Under the pieces are notes generated by a model that saw only the letters and a list, made by a program, of their open reading frames with translations, was not told the DNA's origin and ran no database searches. The translations under genes were made by a program, and so were the position numbers. From NCBI GenBank assembly GCA_035699705.1, contig DASSPI010000056.1, positions 1 to 64,000 of the forward strand: DNA of 64,000 nucleotides, written 5' to 3'. Shown in pieces: positions 49,566 through 58,687 of this stretch. This DNA comes from CANKHA01 sp035699705. GTDB taxonomy: Bacteria > Pseudomonadota > Alphaproteobacteria > Rhizobiales > Xanthobacteraceae. The first letter of the stretch is position 1. Each line of letters opens with the position of its first letter.

Positions 49566-50951
49566 ATGACCGACATCGTTTGCATTTCCCCCGTCGATGG
49601 CCGTGAGGTTGCCCGCAGGCGCACGGCTTCGGGTGAGGAGATCGCTGGTGCCGTCACCGCCGCCCGCAAGGCGCAGACGGCCTGGGCGCAGGTGCCGCTC
49701 GCCGAACGGGGCAGGCTCTGCCTGGCCTTCGTCGACGCGATGCTGGCGATGAAGGTGGAGATCGGGCCGGAACTCGCCTGGCAGATGGGCCGGCCGGTGA
49801 AATACGGCGGCGGCGAAATGGGCGGCTTTGCGGAACGCTCCCGCTATATGGTGAGCATCGCCGAAAGCGCGTTGGCGCCGGTCGAGCCTGCGGCCAAGGA
49901 GGGATTTCGGCGCTATGTGCGCCGCGAGCCGCTCGGCATCGTGCTCACCATCGCCCCATGGAATTATCCGTATCTGACCGCGGTGAACTCGATCATACCG
50001 GCGCTGATGGCAGGAAATGCCGTGCTGCTCAAGCATGCGAGCCAGACGGTCCTGGTAGGGGACCGTTTCCAGGCGGCGATGGACCGCGCCGGTCTGCCGA
50101 AGGGACTGTTTCAGAATCTCGTTCTCTCGCACGAAGACACGCTGAAGCTGATCGGCTCCGGGCAGATCGACCAGGTTTGCTTCACCGGCTCGGTGGCTTC
50201 CGGTCGCGCGATCGAACAGGCGGCGGCGGGCACCTTTGCGGGTGTCGGGCTTGAGCTCGGCGGCAAAGACCCGGCCTATGTCCGCAGCGATGCCGATCTC
50301 GTCCATGCGGTCGAGAACTTGGTCGACGGCAGCTATTTCAATTCCGGGCAATGCTGCTGCGGCATCGAACGCATTTATGTACAGGCCGATTTCTACGACA
50401 AATTCGTCGCCGGTTTCGTCGACCTCACAAAACAATATGTCCTGGGCGATCCGCTCGATCCCGCCACGACGCTCGGCCCGATGGCGCAACAGCGTCTTGC
50501 CGCGACCGTGCGCGAACATATCGCCGAGGCGATGCAAAAGGGCGCCCGCGCGCTGATCGACACCAAGGGTTTCAAGAAGGACAGCCCAGGCTCGACCTAT
50601 GTCGCGCCGCAGGTGCTGGTCGACGTTGACCACGGCATGAAGGTCATGATGGAAGAGACCTTCGGTCCGGTGGTCGGAATCATGAAAGTTCGCGACGACG
50701 AGGAAGCCATCCGGCTGATGAATGACTCGCCTTACGGCCTTACCGCATCGGTCTGGACCAGGGACATGGACGCCGCCGAGCGGATCGGCAGCAAGCTCGA
50801 GACCGGCACCGTTTATATGAACCGCTGCGACTATCTCGATCCCGGGCTGGCCTGGACCGGCGTCAAGGATACCGGTCGCGGGGCGGCCTTATCGAAGATC
50901 GGATACGAGATGCTCACCCGCCCGAAAAGCTTTCACCTGCGAGCCATGTGA
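49566..50951 (+). CDS. Aldehyde dehydrogenase (second ALDH of the AEP locus)
   Basis: A 461-residue NAD(P)-dependent ALDH. Motifs are TIAPWNYPYLTAVNSIIPAL (cofactor site), FTGSVASGRAIEQAAAG, VGLELGGKDPAYVRSDADLV (Glu base) and FNSGQCCCGIERIYV (catalytic Cys). The start at ATG 49566 is set by the end of the GS-family gene at 49545; the open frame reaches back to 49230 inside that gene. It is not close to PhnY and looks more like succinate-semialdehyde or aminoaldehyde dehydrogenases. It overlaps the Fe-type alcohol dehydrogenase gene by one base, so the two probably act in sequence on an alcohol and its aldehyde. Confidence 0.9.
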   Translation: MTDIVCISPVDGREVARRRTASGEEIAGAVTAARKAQTAWAQVPLAERGRLCLAFVDAMLAMKVEIGPELAWQMGRPVKYGGGEMGGFAERSRYMVSIAESALAPVEPAAKEGFRRYVRREPLGIVLTIAPWNYPYLTAVNSIIPALMAGNAVLLKHASQTVLVGDRFQAAMDRAGLPKGLFQNLVLSHEDTLKLIGSGQIDQVCFTGSVASGRAIEQAAAGTFAGVGLELGGKDPAYVRSDADLVHAVENLVDGSYFNSGQCCCGIERIYVQADFYDKFVAGFVDLTKQYVLGDPLDPATTLGPMAQQRLAATVREHIAEAMQKGARALIDTKGFKKDSPGSTYVAPQVLVDVDHGMKVMMEETFGPVVGIMKVRDDEEAIRLMNDSPYGLTASVWTRDMDAAERIGSKLETGTVYMNRCDYLDPGLAWTGVKDTGRGAALSKIGYEMLTRPKSFHLRAM

Positions 50952-52096
50952 TGGACCTGCGCGCCAATTGGAACTACCCCACCTCGGTGCGCTTCGGCGC
51001 CGGCCGGATCAATGAGCTTGCAGACGCCGTGCAGGTGGCGGGCATGAGAAATCCGCTCTTCGTCACCGATCCGGTGCTCGCGAAGCTGCCGATGACGCAG
51101 CAGGCGGCGGCATCGCTCGGCAACGCGAGCATCTTTTCCGACATCAAGTCCAATCCGATCGAGGCGAATGTCACCGCCGGTGTCGAGGCGCTCAAGCGCG
51201 GCGGGCATGACGGCGTGGTCGCCTTCGGCGGCGGCTCGGCGCTCGATGTCGGCAAGCTGATCGCCTTCATGGCTGGCCAGACCCGGCCGGTCTGGGACTT
51301 CGAGGATATCGGCGACTGGTGGACGCGCGCCAATGCCGCCGCGATCGCGCCGGTGGTGGCGGTGCCGACCACCGCGGGCACCGGCTCTGAAGTCGGACGT
51401 GCGGGCGTGATTACCGATGAGAAGAGCCATACCAAGAAGGTCATCTTCCATCCGATGATGATGCCGAAGGTCGCCATTTGCGATCCGGAATTGACCGTGG
51501 GCATGCCGGCGATCATCACCGCGGGCACCGGCATGGATGCCTTCTCGCATTGCCTGGAAGCCTATTGCGGACCGTTCTATCACCCGCTCGCCGACGGCAT
51601 CGCGGTCGAAGGCGTGCGGCTGGTGAAGGAAAATCTCAAGACTGCGGTGCAGGACGGAAAAAACATCGAAGCCCGCGCGCATATGATGTCCGCGGCCGCG
51701 ATGGGTGCCACCTCGTTCCAGAAGGCGCTCGGCGCCATCCATGCGCTGTCGCATCCGGTCGGCTCGCTCTACGACACCCATCACGGCCTGACCAACGGCG
51801 TATTCATGCCCTATGTTCTGGTCTTCAACCGCAAGGCGATTGAGGACCGCATCGTGCGGCTTGCCGGCTATATCGGGCTGAAGCCGCGCTTTAAGGCTTT
51901 CCTCGATTTCGTGCTGGAATTGCGCGCGGAAACCGGCGTGCCGCATACCCTCGCCGGGCTCAACGTCGGGGACGACAAGGTCGATACCATTGTCGAAATG
52001 GCCCCGAAGGATCCGACCGCCGGCGGCAATCCGGTCCCGCTCGACAAACGCGCGGCGCGCACGATCTTCAACCGCGCGCTGAAGGGACGGCTCTAA
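50951..52096 (+). CDS. Iron-containing (group III) alcohol dehydrogenase
   Basis: A 381-residue Fe-ADH family oxidoreductase. GGGSALDVGKLIAFMA is the NAD-binding glycine-rich motif, VPTTAGTGSEVGRAGVI the substrate-side motif, and the metal ligands sit in AFSHCLEAYCGPFYHPLADG, ALSHPVGSLYDTHHG and nearby Asp. ATG 50951 overlaps the ALDH stop; GTG 50948 is an alternative start. Phosphonoacetaldehyde reductase PhpC belongs to this family, so 2-hydroxyethylphosphonate is a plausible substrate at this locus, feeding phosphonoacetaldehyde to PhnY (inference). Confidence 0.88.
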   Translation: MDLRANWNYPTSVRFGAGRINELADAVQVAGMRNPLFVTDPVLAKLPMTQQAAASLGNASIFSDIKSNPIEANVTAGVEALKRGGHDGVVAFGGGSALDVGKLIAFMAGQTRPVWDFEDIGDWWTRANAAAIAPVVAVPTTAGTGSEVGRAGVITDEKSHTKKVIFHPMMMPKVAICDPELTVGMPAIITAGTGMDAFSHCLEAYCGPFYHPLADGIAVEGVRLVKENLKTAVQDGKNIEARAHMMSAAAMGATSFQKALGAIHALSHPVGSLYDTHHGLTNGVFMPYVLVFNRKAIEDRIVRLAGYIGLKPRFKAFLDFVLELRAETGVPHTLAGLNVGDDKVDTIVEMAPKDPTAGGNPVPLDKRAARTIFNRALKGRL

Positions 52097-52121
52097 ACAA
52101 GCCCAGGGCCTATCGCTAAAC

Positions 52122-52137
52122 GCGGGTCATCACCCGC
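52122..52137 (+). terminator. Weak hairpin after the AEP operon
   Basis: GCGGGT (52122-52127) pairs with ACCCGC (52132-52137) around a four-base loop, 25 bp after the last gene of the operon. The stem is short and lacks a T tract, so it is only a candidate transcript end. Confidence 0.3.
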
Positions 52138-52203
52138 AAGCGGTCGGTTGTGCCGGGCGGGCGCATGGACCATAATCAAGCGCCTGACCAGGTGAGGGGT
52201 TCG

Positions 52204-52593
52204 ATGCGTCGCACGTATCTGAAGGCCATGCTGTTCGCTCTCGCCGTGGTAGCGGCGCCGGCTCTTTCTTATGCCGCGGATTCCCCGCCGGTCCCGATCA
52301 CCCGCGCGCCGGCGGTTACTGTCGCGCCGGCGGTCGCTGTCGCGCCCGCGGTATCCGATACCATCGTCATCACGGAACCTTCGCCGGTTATTCCGGCGCC
52401 AGTGGTGCGCTACGGCTGCAGCCGCATCTGGCGCTGCGATTCCGTGATTTGCGAATGGCGCCGCGGCTGCTTCGGCATCTATGGCTATATGGAAGGCCCT
52501 TATTACACGCTGCCGCTCGCCAGGCGCCAATATGAGCGGCATGGCTGGCCGGTGCCGCCGGAACGGCGCACTAACTTCACCGTCTCAAAGTAA
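52204..52593 (+). CDS. Small exported protein with AP-V repeat and four cysteines
   Basis: A 129-residue protein with a Sec signal peptide (LKAMLFALAVVAAPALSYAA, cleavage near residue 26) and GAGGGG before ATG 52204. The mature part opens with three tandem APAV-type repeats (APAVTVAPAVAVAPAV), then a compact Cys/Trp-rich domain (YGCSRIWRCDSVICEWRRGC, ending in a Tyr/Gly-rich stretch) that could hold two disulfides. No named family is recognised; similar short Cys/Trp proteins occur in rhizobia. Its end overlaps the convergent prepilin peptidase gene by nine bases. Confidence 0.7.
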   Translation: MRRTYLKAMLFALAVVAAPALSYAADSPPVPITRAPAVTVAPAVAVAPAVSDTIVITEPSPVIPAPVVRYGCSRIWRCDSVICEWRRGCFGIYGYMEGPYYTLPLARRQYERHGWPVPPERRTNFTVSK

Positions 52594-53181
52594 ATAGAGC
52601 TGTTCGAGCAGGAATGCGGCCCAGATCGCCGGGGCCAGAAAGGCGCCGAAGGGAATTTCCGTTTTCCGGTCGAGCCAGGCGCCTTGCCTGATGCCGCGCA
52701 GCACCACGACCAGGATTGCGGCTACTGCCGCCAGCACCAGCGCATAAGGCAGGCTGGCCCAGGTTAGAATGATCGCGCCCGCCGCCATCAGCTTCACGTC
52801 GCCAAGGCCGAGGCCTTCCTTGCCCGCGAAGCGGTGGAAAACAAACCGCACCAGAAACAGCACCCCGCCTGCCGCGATGGCGCGCATCAGCGCGTCCGAG
52901 AACTCCTCCACGAGCGCGCCTGCCGGCGTTTCGATCAGGATGAATGCCGCCCCGAGCGCAGCGACAGCGATACTGGCAAGATCGGGAATGACCAGCCGCT
53001 CAAGATCGACCCACGCGATCCAGATCGCCAGTCCCGCCAGCAGAGCGGAAAAAACCGCCGGCGTTAACGGCAGCGTGGCAAAGGAAACGACTGCGGCGGC
53101 GAAAGCGACCGCAAAGCTTTGCCAGTAATCCGCCTTGGCCGACTTAGCCGATGCAGGATCGGCGCTGTCTTCGCCGCTCAT
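52585..53181 (-). CDS. gspO: Type IV prepilin peptidase (A24 domain only)
   Basis: A 198-residue inner-membrane aspartic peptidase with about five or six helices. The two catalytic aspartates are visible in AWVDLERLVIPD and the GxGD motif GLGLGDVKLMAAG. It lacks the N-terminal methylase domain of full-length GspO/PilD, as is common in alphaproteobacteria, so it cleaves but may not N-methylate. It should process the pseudopilins GspG-K encoded upstream. The start overlaps the gspD stop by 4 bp. Confidence 0.85.
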   Translation of the reverse strand: MSGEDSADPASAKSAKADYWQSFAVAFAAAVVSFATLPLTPAVFSALLAGLAIWIAWVDLERLVIPDLASIAVAALGAAFILIETPAGALVEEFSDALMRAIAAGGVLFLVRFVFHRFAGKEGLGLGDVKLMAAGAIILTWASLPYALVLAAVAAILVVVLRGIRQGAWLDRKTEIPFGAFLAPAIWAAFLLEQLYLL

Positions 53182-55451
53182 TGCCGGCGGATGGGCGGCA
53201 CCACAACCGGCGGCGGCGGCGGGGCCGCGGCCGCAGCCGGGCGAGTAATGCCCGCGCGCCCGATGATCGACAGCTTGGAGCGCAGTTCCTCGGCTACCAG
53301 CTGCGCGTCGATGCCGTCGCGGATGATCTGCGGACGGATGAAGATGATCAACTCGGTCCGCTCCGACGACCCGGTATTCTGGGAAAACAGGTCGCCGATG
53401 CTCTTCAGTTCGCTTAGGATCGGAAGGCCCGATTTGTTCTTCTCGCTGCGATTACTGATCAGGCCGCCGAGCAAGACCGTCTGGCCACTCGCCACTGCGA
53501 TCGAGCTTTGTATTTTGCGCTGCGAGATCGTCGGGGTGAGGGTCTGTGCGTCGCTTTTGACGACGTTCGAGATCTCTTGAATCACATCGAGCGTGACCAC
53601 GCCATTGGCATTGACCCGCGGCGTCACCTTCAGGATCACGCCGGTGTTGCGCATTTCGATGTTGTTCACGACCGGCGCATTCGGCACAATGATGCCCACT
53701 TCCGAGCGGGTGGCGATGGGAACTTCGTCACCCACCTGCAGCAGCGCCTGCTGGTTATCGAGCACCACCAGCGCAGGCGATGACAGCACGTTCACGTCGG
53801 TGACTTGGCGCAAGGCATTGATCACCAGCCGCGGATCCTGATCGGAGCCGAGCACCAGATTCCCGCCGGGAATCACGCGCTTGAGCACGTCGGTGGCGCC
53901 AAATCCGATCGATCCCTTATTACCCTTGAAGCTCGACTGCAGATAGAACTGCACGCCATATTGCAGCTCGTTCTTCAGGGTGATTTCGGCCACCGTAGCA
54001 TCGATCGCCACCTGCATGGGCGCGCGGTCGAGCTCGAAAATCGCGCGCTCGACGATTTTGTATTGGTCGCGATTGGCGTAGATCAGCAGCGAATTGTTTG
54101 CGGTGTCGGCGGTGATCCGCACATTCGGCAGTAGGGCAGGGCCGCTGGCGCCGGCCAGCGGCGCGGTTGCGACTTCCGCCGTGACTCTGTTGGAGGGCTG
54201 ATCCGGATCCGGGGTGATGCCGTCCGAGCGCGTGCCGGTCGACGTAGCAGGGGAGCGCCCCTGCATGCTGGTGGTGCCGGACGAGGTAGCGTCGGGACTG
54301 GTTGCGCGCTGCAAGGTTGACCCGGGCGTTAGCTGCGACAGATCGCCTTGACCCGGCGTGGTGGATACCGTGCTGGCCTGCCCGGTGAAGACCTCGCGCA
54401 GAATGCCGGCCATTACCTTGGCATTACCGTAGCGCAGCCGGTAAATCCGCACGGTTGTGTTGTCGATATCGGCCTTGTCGAGGCGACGGACCCAGGTGGC
54501 CACTTCATCGATCTTTTTCGGGGTCTGCGCGATCGCCAGCACCGCATTGAGCCGATTCATCGGCTGGAAGCGCACCAGATTGGCGGCCGCGCCTTCGCGC
54601 CCGCTGTCGAACACATTCTGCAGCTCGGCGATGATGGTATCCGGGCTGGCGTTGCGTACCGGGAAAATGCCGACTGACTGGTTCTTCATCCAGTCGACGT
54701 CGAGCGAAAGCGCGGCTTCGATCCCGCTGATGCGTTCGGTGCTCGGCCCTTGCACCAGCAATAAATTGCGCGCGCTATCGACGCGCGCCATGCCGGGCTT
54801 GATCGCGAAACTGTCGAGCGCCTTCAGCACGACTTGCGCCGACACATAGCGCAGCGGCATCACCGTTATGCCGTAACCCGGCTCGGCGCTGCCGTTTGTC
54901 CGCCGCTCTACCACGCCATTACCGAGCGCTTCGCCCGCCGGAACGATCTTGTAGATTCCGCCCTCCTTGACCACGTGCCCGCCGACGATTTTGACCGCGC
55001 TTTCAAACAAGGGCAGCAGGTCGGCTTTCGAAACCGGGCGTGCCGACGACAGACTGATCGTGCCTTGCACGCGCGGATCGACGCTGTAGCTGACCCCTAG
55101 CAGGTCGCCGAGCAGTGCCTTGCTGACGGCAGTGATGTCGGCATTCTGGAAGTTCAGGTCGAAGCCGTCGCTCGATTCACTGACTTCCTGGCCGTTCTGC
55201 ATGGCGCTGTTGATGATCTCGCTCGCCGTGCCGCGATAGATTTCGCTGCGTGGCGGTGGCGTTCCGGGATTCGGACGTCCAGCGGGAGCGGGGAAGCGGG
55301 CGCTCAGATCGGCCGACATCACCTCGTCGAAGACATGGTCGCCCGAACCGACTTTGTCGAAGGTGGAGCAGCCGACAAACGCCAGGGACAGGGCAATCGC
55401 TGCCAGCGTCGCGACGCTACGCGGACGCAAGAAAGAACCCCCCCGACGCAT
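53178..55451 (-). CDS. gspD: Type II secretion system secretin GspD
   Basis: A 757-residue outer-membrane secretin. The N-terminus ends in a lipobox-like LAFVGC (Cys near residue 28), suggesting lipidation and no need for a separate pilotin. N-terminal N0/N1-N3 domains follow (FQNADITAVSKALLGDLLGV, GYGITVMPLRYVSAQVVLKA), with an unusually long Ser/Thr-rich linker near residues 370-420. The C-terminal secretin gate contains VLSSPALVVLDNQQALLQVG, VGDEVPIATRSEV and TVLLGGLISNRSEKN. AGGAGAAGAGGG precedes the ATG. Confidence 0.93.
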   Translation of the reverse strand: MRRGGSFLRPRSVATLAAIALSLAFVGCSTFDKVGSGDHVFDEVMSADLSARFPAPAGRPNPGTPPPRSEIYRGTASEIINSAMQNGQEVSESSDGFDLNFQNADITAVSKALLGDLLGVSYSVDPRVQGTISLSSARPVSKADLLPLFESAVKIVGGHVVKEGGIYKIVPAGEALGNGVVERRTNGSAEPGYGITVMPLRYVSAQVVLKALDSFAIKPGMARVDSARNLLLVQGPSTERISGIEAALSLDVDWMKNQSVGIFPVRNASPDTIIAELQNVFDSGREGAAANLVRFQPMNRLNAVLAIAQTPKKIDEVATWVRRLDKADIDNTTVRIYRLRYGNAKVMAGILREVFTGQASTVSTTPGQGDLSQLTPGSTLQRATSPDATSSGTTSMQGRSPATSTGTRSDGITPDPDQPSNRVTAEVATAPLAGASGPALLPNVRITADTANNSLLIYANRDQYKIVERAIFELDRAPMQVAIDATVAEITLKNELQYGVQFYLQSSFKGNKGSIGFGATDVLKRVIPGGNLVLGSDQDPRLVINALRQVTDVNVLSSPALVVLDNQQALLQVGDEVPIATRSEVGIIVPNAPVVNNIEMRNTGVILKVTPRVNANGVVTLDVIQEISNVVKSDAQTLTPTISQRKIQSSIAVASGQTVLLGGLISNRSEKNKSGLPILSELKSIGDLFSQNTGSSERTELIIFIRPQIIRDGIDAQLVAEELRSKLSIIGRAGITRPAAAAAPPPPPVVVPPIRRQ

Positions 55452-55568
55452 TACACCCTCTTCTCCTGTGCGACAGGAAGTGACATTAGCATAGGACCGG
55501 CTGTAGGGGCGAGGACGAAGCGGCGGTCCTGGCTAGCCTGTGGTTATCAACGCGCGATCTCTGAAAAA

Positions 55569-56156
55569 TCACGGGTTTTGTGGCCGCCGGGCCGGGTTCC
55601 GGCGGAGCGCTCGCCGCTGGGCTGGGGTCATTTGCGAGCTTCGCCTCGTTTGAGGTATTTGCAGATTGGCAGGGTTCTGCCGCACTGCCCGCGGAGGTAA
55701 TCCCGTGGGGTCCGACGTGGCGGAGCCTTCGGGCTTGGGCAGGAAGAGCTCCAGTCGCACTTGGCGATCTTCCTGGCGAAGAACCACATGGCGGGCCGCG
55801 ATCTCCGCGAGCGACCACGCATCCAGCGCCTCACCCTGGCGCAAATGCACGGTTTCCTGCGTGTCGCGGTTGCGCAGGATGGCGACGGCCATGTCGGCCC
55901 CCATCACCACGCCGGTGAGTTCGAACGGCAGGGCATCCGGGCTTTCCTCGACCAGCGATGTTTCCGTTTCACCCGCGACTTCATCCGGCCGGCGGCGGGG
56001 GGAAAACAGGGGGCGCTCGCGCGTGGCCTGCAATTCTTCCAGCGGCGGCAAGGCAAAGGATCGCCCCGGCGCGCTCGCCGGCGGGCTCTGCGCGCCAACA
56101 GCGCAGGGCAGCAGCGCCAGCATCGCAATGAATCCGGAAAGCTGGATCTTGTTCAT
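55569..56156 (-). CDS. Type II secretion GspC/GspN-like periplasmic protein
   Basis: A 195-residue exported protein (signal peptide to about ALLPCAVGA, residue 22). RPLFSPRRRPDE and a compact HR-like domain (ALPFELTGVVMGADMAVAIL, then RQGEALDAWSLAEIAARHVV) match the homology region of GspC, which contacts the secretin N0 domain. There is no PDZ and no N-terminal anchor, so it may equally be called GspN. The C-terminus is Arg/Pro-rich (TPAQRRALRRNPARRP). It sits between gspM and gspD and overlaps gspM by 4 bp. Confidence 0.7.
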   Translation of the reverse strand: MNKIQLSGFIAMLALLPCAVGAQSPPASAPGRSFALPPLEELQATRERPLFSPRRRPDEVAGETETSLVEESPDALPFELTGVVMGADMAVAILRNRDTQETVHLRQGEALDAWSLAEIAARHVVLRQEDRQVRLELFLPKPEGSATSDPTGLPPRAVRQNPANLQIPQTRRSSQMTPAQRRALRRNPARRPQNP

Positions 56157-56719
56157 GGCGCCGCCCGCCGGAAATAGCCTGCGGCGCGCAGGTCGACGGA
56201 AAGCCGCGGCGAGATCTGCGTCTCCTCCGCGTCTGCGGAACCGCGTTGCGCGAGCCGGCTCACCAACAAATTCTCGACGAAGACGAAGGGCGCCTCCGCC
56301 TCAAGATGATAGAGCAACTCCTGCAGGCCGTTGTTGCTCAGCTCGGCGACTGCCTGCACCACGACGCGCCGACCTGATTCGTCATCGGCGGTAACCGGCG
56401 GATCGATGCCGACAGTGATGAGAGTCCCACCGGCATTTTCGATCAGACCGACAACCCGTTGCTGCAATTCATTCGCCGCCAGCGCAAAGCCATCGGCGAA
56501 AAACGGCTCGACCGTGCGCGCCTGTTTGCTGGATACCGGCGGCGGCAGCGCAGCCCGGCGCTTGAGCGCCTCCAATTGCGTCTGCCGCGCCTGGATCTCC
56601 GATTGCCGCGCCTCGATCATGCCCCAGGTGAACAGCATGGCGGTGAGCAGCACGATAATGAACAGCAGCACGAGCGAAACGGCGGCGGTCGCATGGTATT
56701 TTTCCAGGGACGCCTTCAT
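56153..56719 (-). CDS. gspM: Type II secretion assembly protein GspM
   Basis: A 188-residue inner-membrane protein with one N-terminal helix (AAVSLVLLFIIVLLTAMLFT, residues 12-31), a coiled coil (EARQSEIQARQTQLEALKRR) and a ferredoxin-like periplasmic domain containing LIENAGGTLITVGIDPP and PFVFVENLLVSRL. It partners with GspL to hold the ATPase at the membrane. Both ends overlap neighbours by 4 bp, showing tight coupling. Confidence 0.82.
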   Translation of the reverse strand: MKASLEKYHATAAVSLVLLFIIVLLTAMLFTWGMIEARQSEIQARQTQLEALKRRAALPPPVSSKQARTVEPFFADGFALAANELQQRVVGLIENAGGTLITVGIDPPVTADDESGRRVVVQAVAELSNNGLQELLYHLEAEAPFVFVENLLVSRLAQRGSADAEETQISPRLSVDLRAAGYFRRAAP

Positions 56720-57774
56720 GGTTTGGGCGCTCCCGGCGGAATCAGCTTGGCATCGAGATGAAAACGGTCGCCCTGGCTATTGGGCAGTCGTGTCGTCGGC
56801 GCAAAGAAGGTCGCCTCGGCAAAGGAGGGAGAGGCTTCCAGCAGCGGCACCAAGCGCGATACCGAGCGCGATACGCCCGACATGCGGACACGACCTTCGG
56901 CGACGCGGAATTCGGTCAGCCAAGTGTCATCGGGCAGGGCTGCAGACAGCGCATCAAGTGCGAGAACCGCGACCGGCGTGTTAAGACGGCGGTTCAAAAC
57001 CGCTGCGACGTCACGATCAGCGGGCGAGACGACCGGTCCTGTCGCCGTCAGTTTGGCGCGCAGATCGGCGACCTCGCGTTCCGCGGTCTCCAGCGTGGCT
57101 TCAGTGCTCTGCCAGGCCAGCACGAGCAGGACGACGGCCAGCACGCTCGCCGTCGCCAGTCCCGCGGCGCTCCAGCCGATGGCGCGGCGCATGCGCTGCT
57201 CGCGCAGCATCGCGCCACCATCGCCGGTGGCGTCGATGGCCACGTCCTTGCCTTCCAGGGCGTCACGGAAAACCAGCCGTACGTTGCGTGGCTGCAAGGC
57301 GGCAAGCTGCTCGAGTCGCCGCCGGTGCAGGGACCGGGCGGTCGCCGCGATCGTGACCAGCAGGCGGCTATCTTCGGATCCGACCGGTGCGACATGGTAG
57401 CTGTACAGCACGTCGCTCGCGCGCCAGGGCGTCAAACGCTCAAGTTGATGCCGTACGATGCCCTCGAGATAGGGCTTGCTCTGCGCCGGCAAGGGATCGA
57501 GCGTGCGGACGAGCAGTTCTTCGACCGGCAGCACGACATCCACATCGCCGTCCTTGACCAGCGCCGCCGCTTCGGCCGGGATATCAGCCGTCGGCCCACC
57601 GAGTTGCAGCCCCTCCACGGCGGTCTGGCCATCCGGGCGTTGCAGCGTATATCCCTCCGCCGTCCGCACCAGCAGAAGGCGTCGGCGCGGCCACAGCCGG
57701 TCCTCGACCGCCGCCCAGGCCTGCATCAGACCTTCGACAAGCCAGTTGATCGCGCTGCGGCCGGTATTGATCAA
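56716..57774 (-). CDS. gspL: Type II secretion assembly protein GspL (PilM/PilN-like)
   Basis: A 352-residue protein. The cytoplasmic N-terminal half resembles GspL/PilM (DVDVVLPVEELLVRTLDPLP, LEGIVRHQLERLTPWRASDV), and a single helix near residue 205-225 (SAAGLATASVLAVVLLVLAW) leads to a coiled coil and a PilN-like periplasmic domain (VLALDALSAALPDDTWLTEF). TTG 57774 is the likely start: AAGGAG lies seven bases upstream and it begins 16 bp after the gspK stop; the longer frame runs back through gspK. It should bind GspE on the cytoplasmic side. Confidence 0.82.
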   Translation of the reverse strand: MINTGRSAINWLVEGLMQAWAAVEDRLWPRRRLLLVRTAEGYTLQRPDGQTAVEGLQLGGPTADIPAEAAALVKDGDVDVVLPVEELLVRTLDPLPAQSKPYLEGIVRHQLERLTPWRASDVLYSYHVAPVGSEDSRLLVTIAATARSLHRRRLEQLAALQPRNVRLVFRDALEGKDVAIDATGDGGAMLREQRMRRAIGWSAAGLATASVLAVVLLVLAWQSTEATLETAEREVADLRAKLTATGPVVSPADRDVAAVLNRRLNTPVAVLALDALSAALPDDTWLTEFRVAEGRVRMSGVSRSVSRLVPLLEASPSFAEATFFAPTTRLPNSQGDRFHLDAKLIPPGAPKP

Positions 57775-57790
57775 AGCTGCTCCTTCATTG

Positions 57791-58687
57791 TCACGGCAAG
57801 GCGCGGATGCGTTCCGGTGGATTGGGGTCCCAGGCCAGGATTCGGAAAGGCTCCTTGTCGCCTGGAGAAACATACACCACCGCTTCGAACCTGCGCTCGT
57901 TATTCGGCCCCAGTCTTACCCGCGCCTCCAGACGTACCGCCTGCCCGGCCTCCTCGCTCAGGAATTCCTCCACATCTCCCAGACTGGGAATCAGCGATGC
58001 GAAAGTCGCGCCCGGCTTTGCCCGTTGCGCCAGGAAATCGCGCACGCCGTTGGGGGAGACACCCGGTAACGCCAGCAGAACCGGCGGGTCGGCGAGCAGC
58101 GGATTGATCTGTTCATGGCCGCTCGCCACGGTGACATAAGGCATTGCTGCAGCGGCAACGGCGGCCGGTATCCCGAGCACCAGCCCGAGCTCGGCGACGT
58201 GAACGAAGGGCCCATTACGCGGGCTGTCGACACGGCCCACTCCACGATAGGCGCTGCGTTCCGCGCCGCCCTTTTCCACCCGGTCGTCTTCGTCCCGCCA
58301 GTCGAGGACGCGGGCGGCATAGATATTGGCCTCGTCCGCGGCCACGCCGAGCTGGCGGAAGAGGCCGGCCAATAATTGCGGCGCTGCCAGATTGAGATCG
58401 ATACGGGCGGATTCACTTCGGGCTGTGACGACGACCTGAGTTTGGCCGAAGGTTGCGATGCTGGTTCCGGTCAGGCCGGCGCCGCCGCCGCCACTCTGTG
58501 CCACCGCCTGCTCGATCGCGCCGCGTGCCGCTTCCTCTGCGCGCAGGCCTTCCGCGAAGCCGCGGCTGGAATTTTGCGCCGCGCGCATCGCCATTGCCGC
58601 CACCGCGGCAAATACACTCAACAGCCCCGCGAGGAACAGCACGAGGACGAGCATCGAGCCGCGATTGGTTGGCTGGTTCACGCTCAT
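57791..58687 (-). CDS. gspK: Type II secretion minor pseudopilin GspK
   Basis: A 298-residue minor pseudopilin. The N-terminal leader and helix GSMLVLVLFLAGLLSVFAAV lack the Glu at +5, as usual for GspK. SARIDLNLAAPQLLAGLFRQ, ARVLDWRDEDD and GVGRVDSPRNGPFVHVAELG are the GspK alpha-domain motifs. It caps the GspH-I-J tip complex of the pseudopilus. Its start overlaps gspJ's stop by 4 bp. Confidence 0.88.
   Translation of the reverse strand: MSVNQPTNRGSMLVLVLFLAGLLSVFAAVAAMAMRAAQNSSRGFAEGLRAEEAARGAIEQAVAQSGGGGAGLTGTSIATFGQTQVVVTARSESARIDLNLAAPQLLAGLFRQLGVAADEANIYAARVLDWRDEDDRVEKGGAERSAYRGVGRVDSPRNGPFVHVAELGLVLGIPAAVAAAAMPYVTVASGHEQINPLLADPPVLLALPGVSPNGVRDFLAQRAKPGATFASLIPSLGDVEEFLSEEAGQAVRLEARVRLGPNNERRFEAVVYVSPGDKEPFRILAWDPNPPERIRALP

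Noticed and set aside
52304..52355. Short tandem DNA repeat
   Set aside because: It is the coding sequence of the APAV repeats in the small exported protein, not a separate repeat element or CRISPR.
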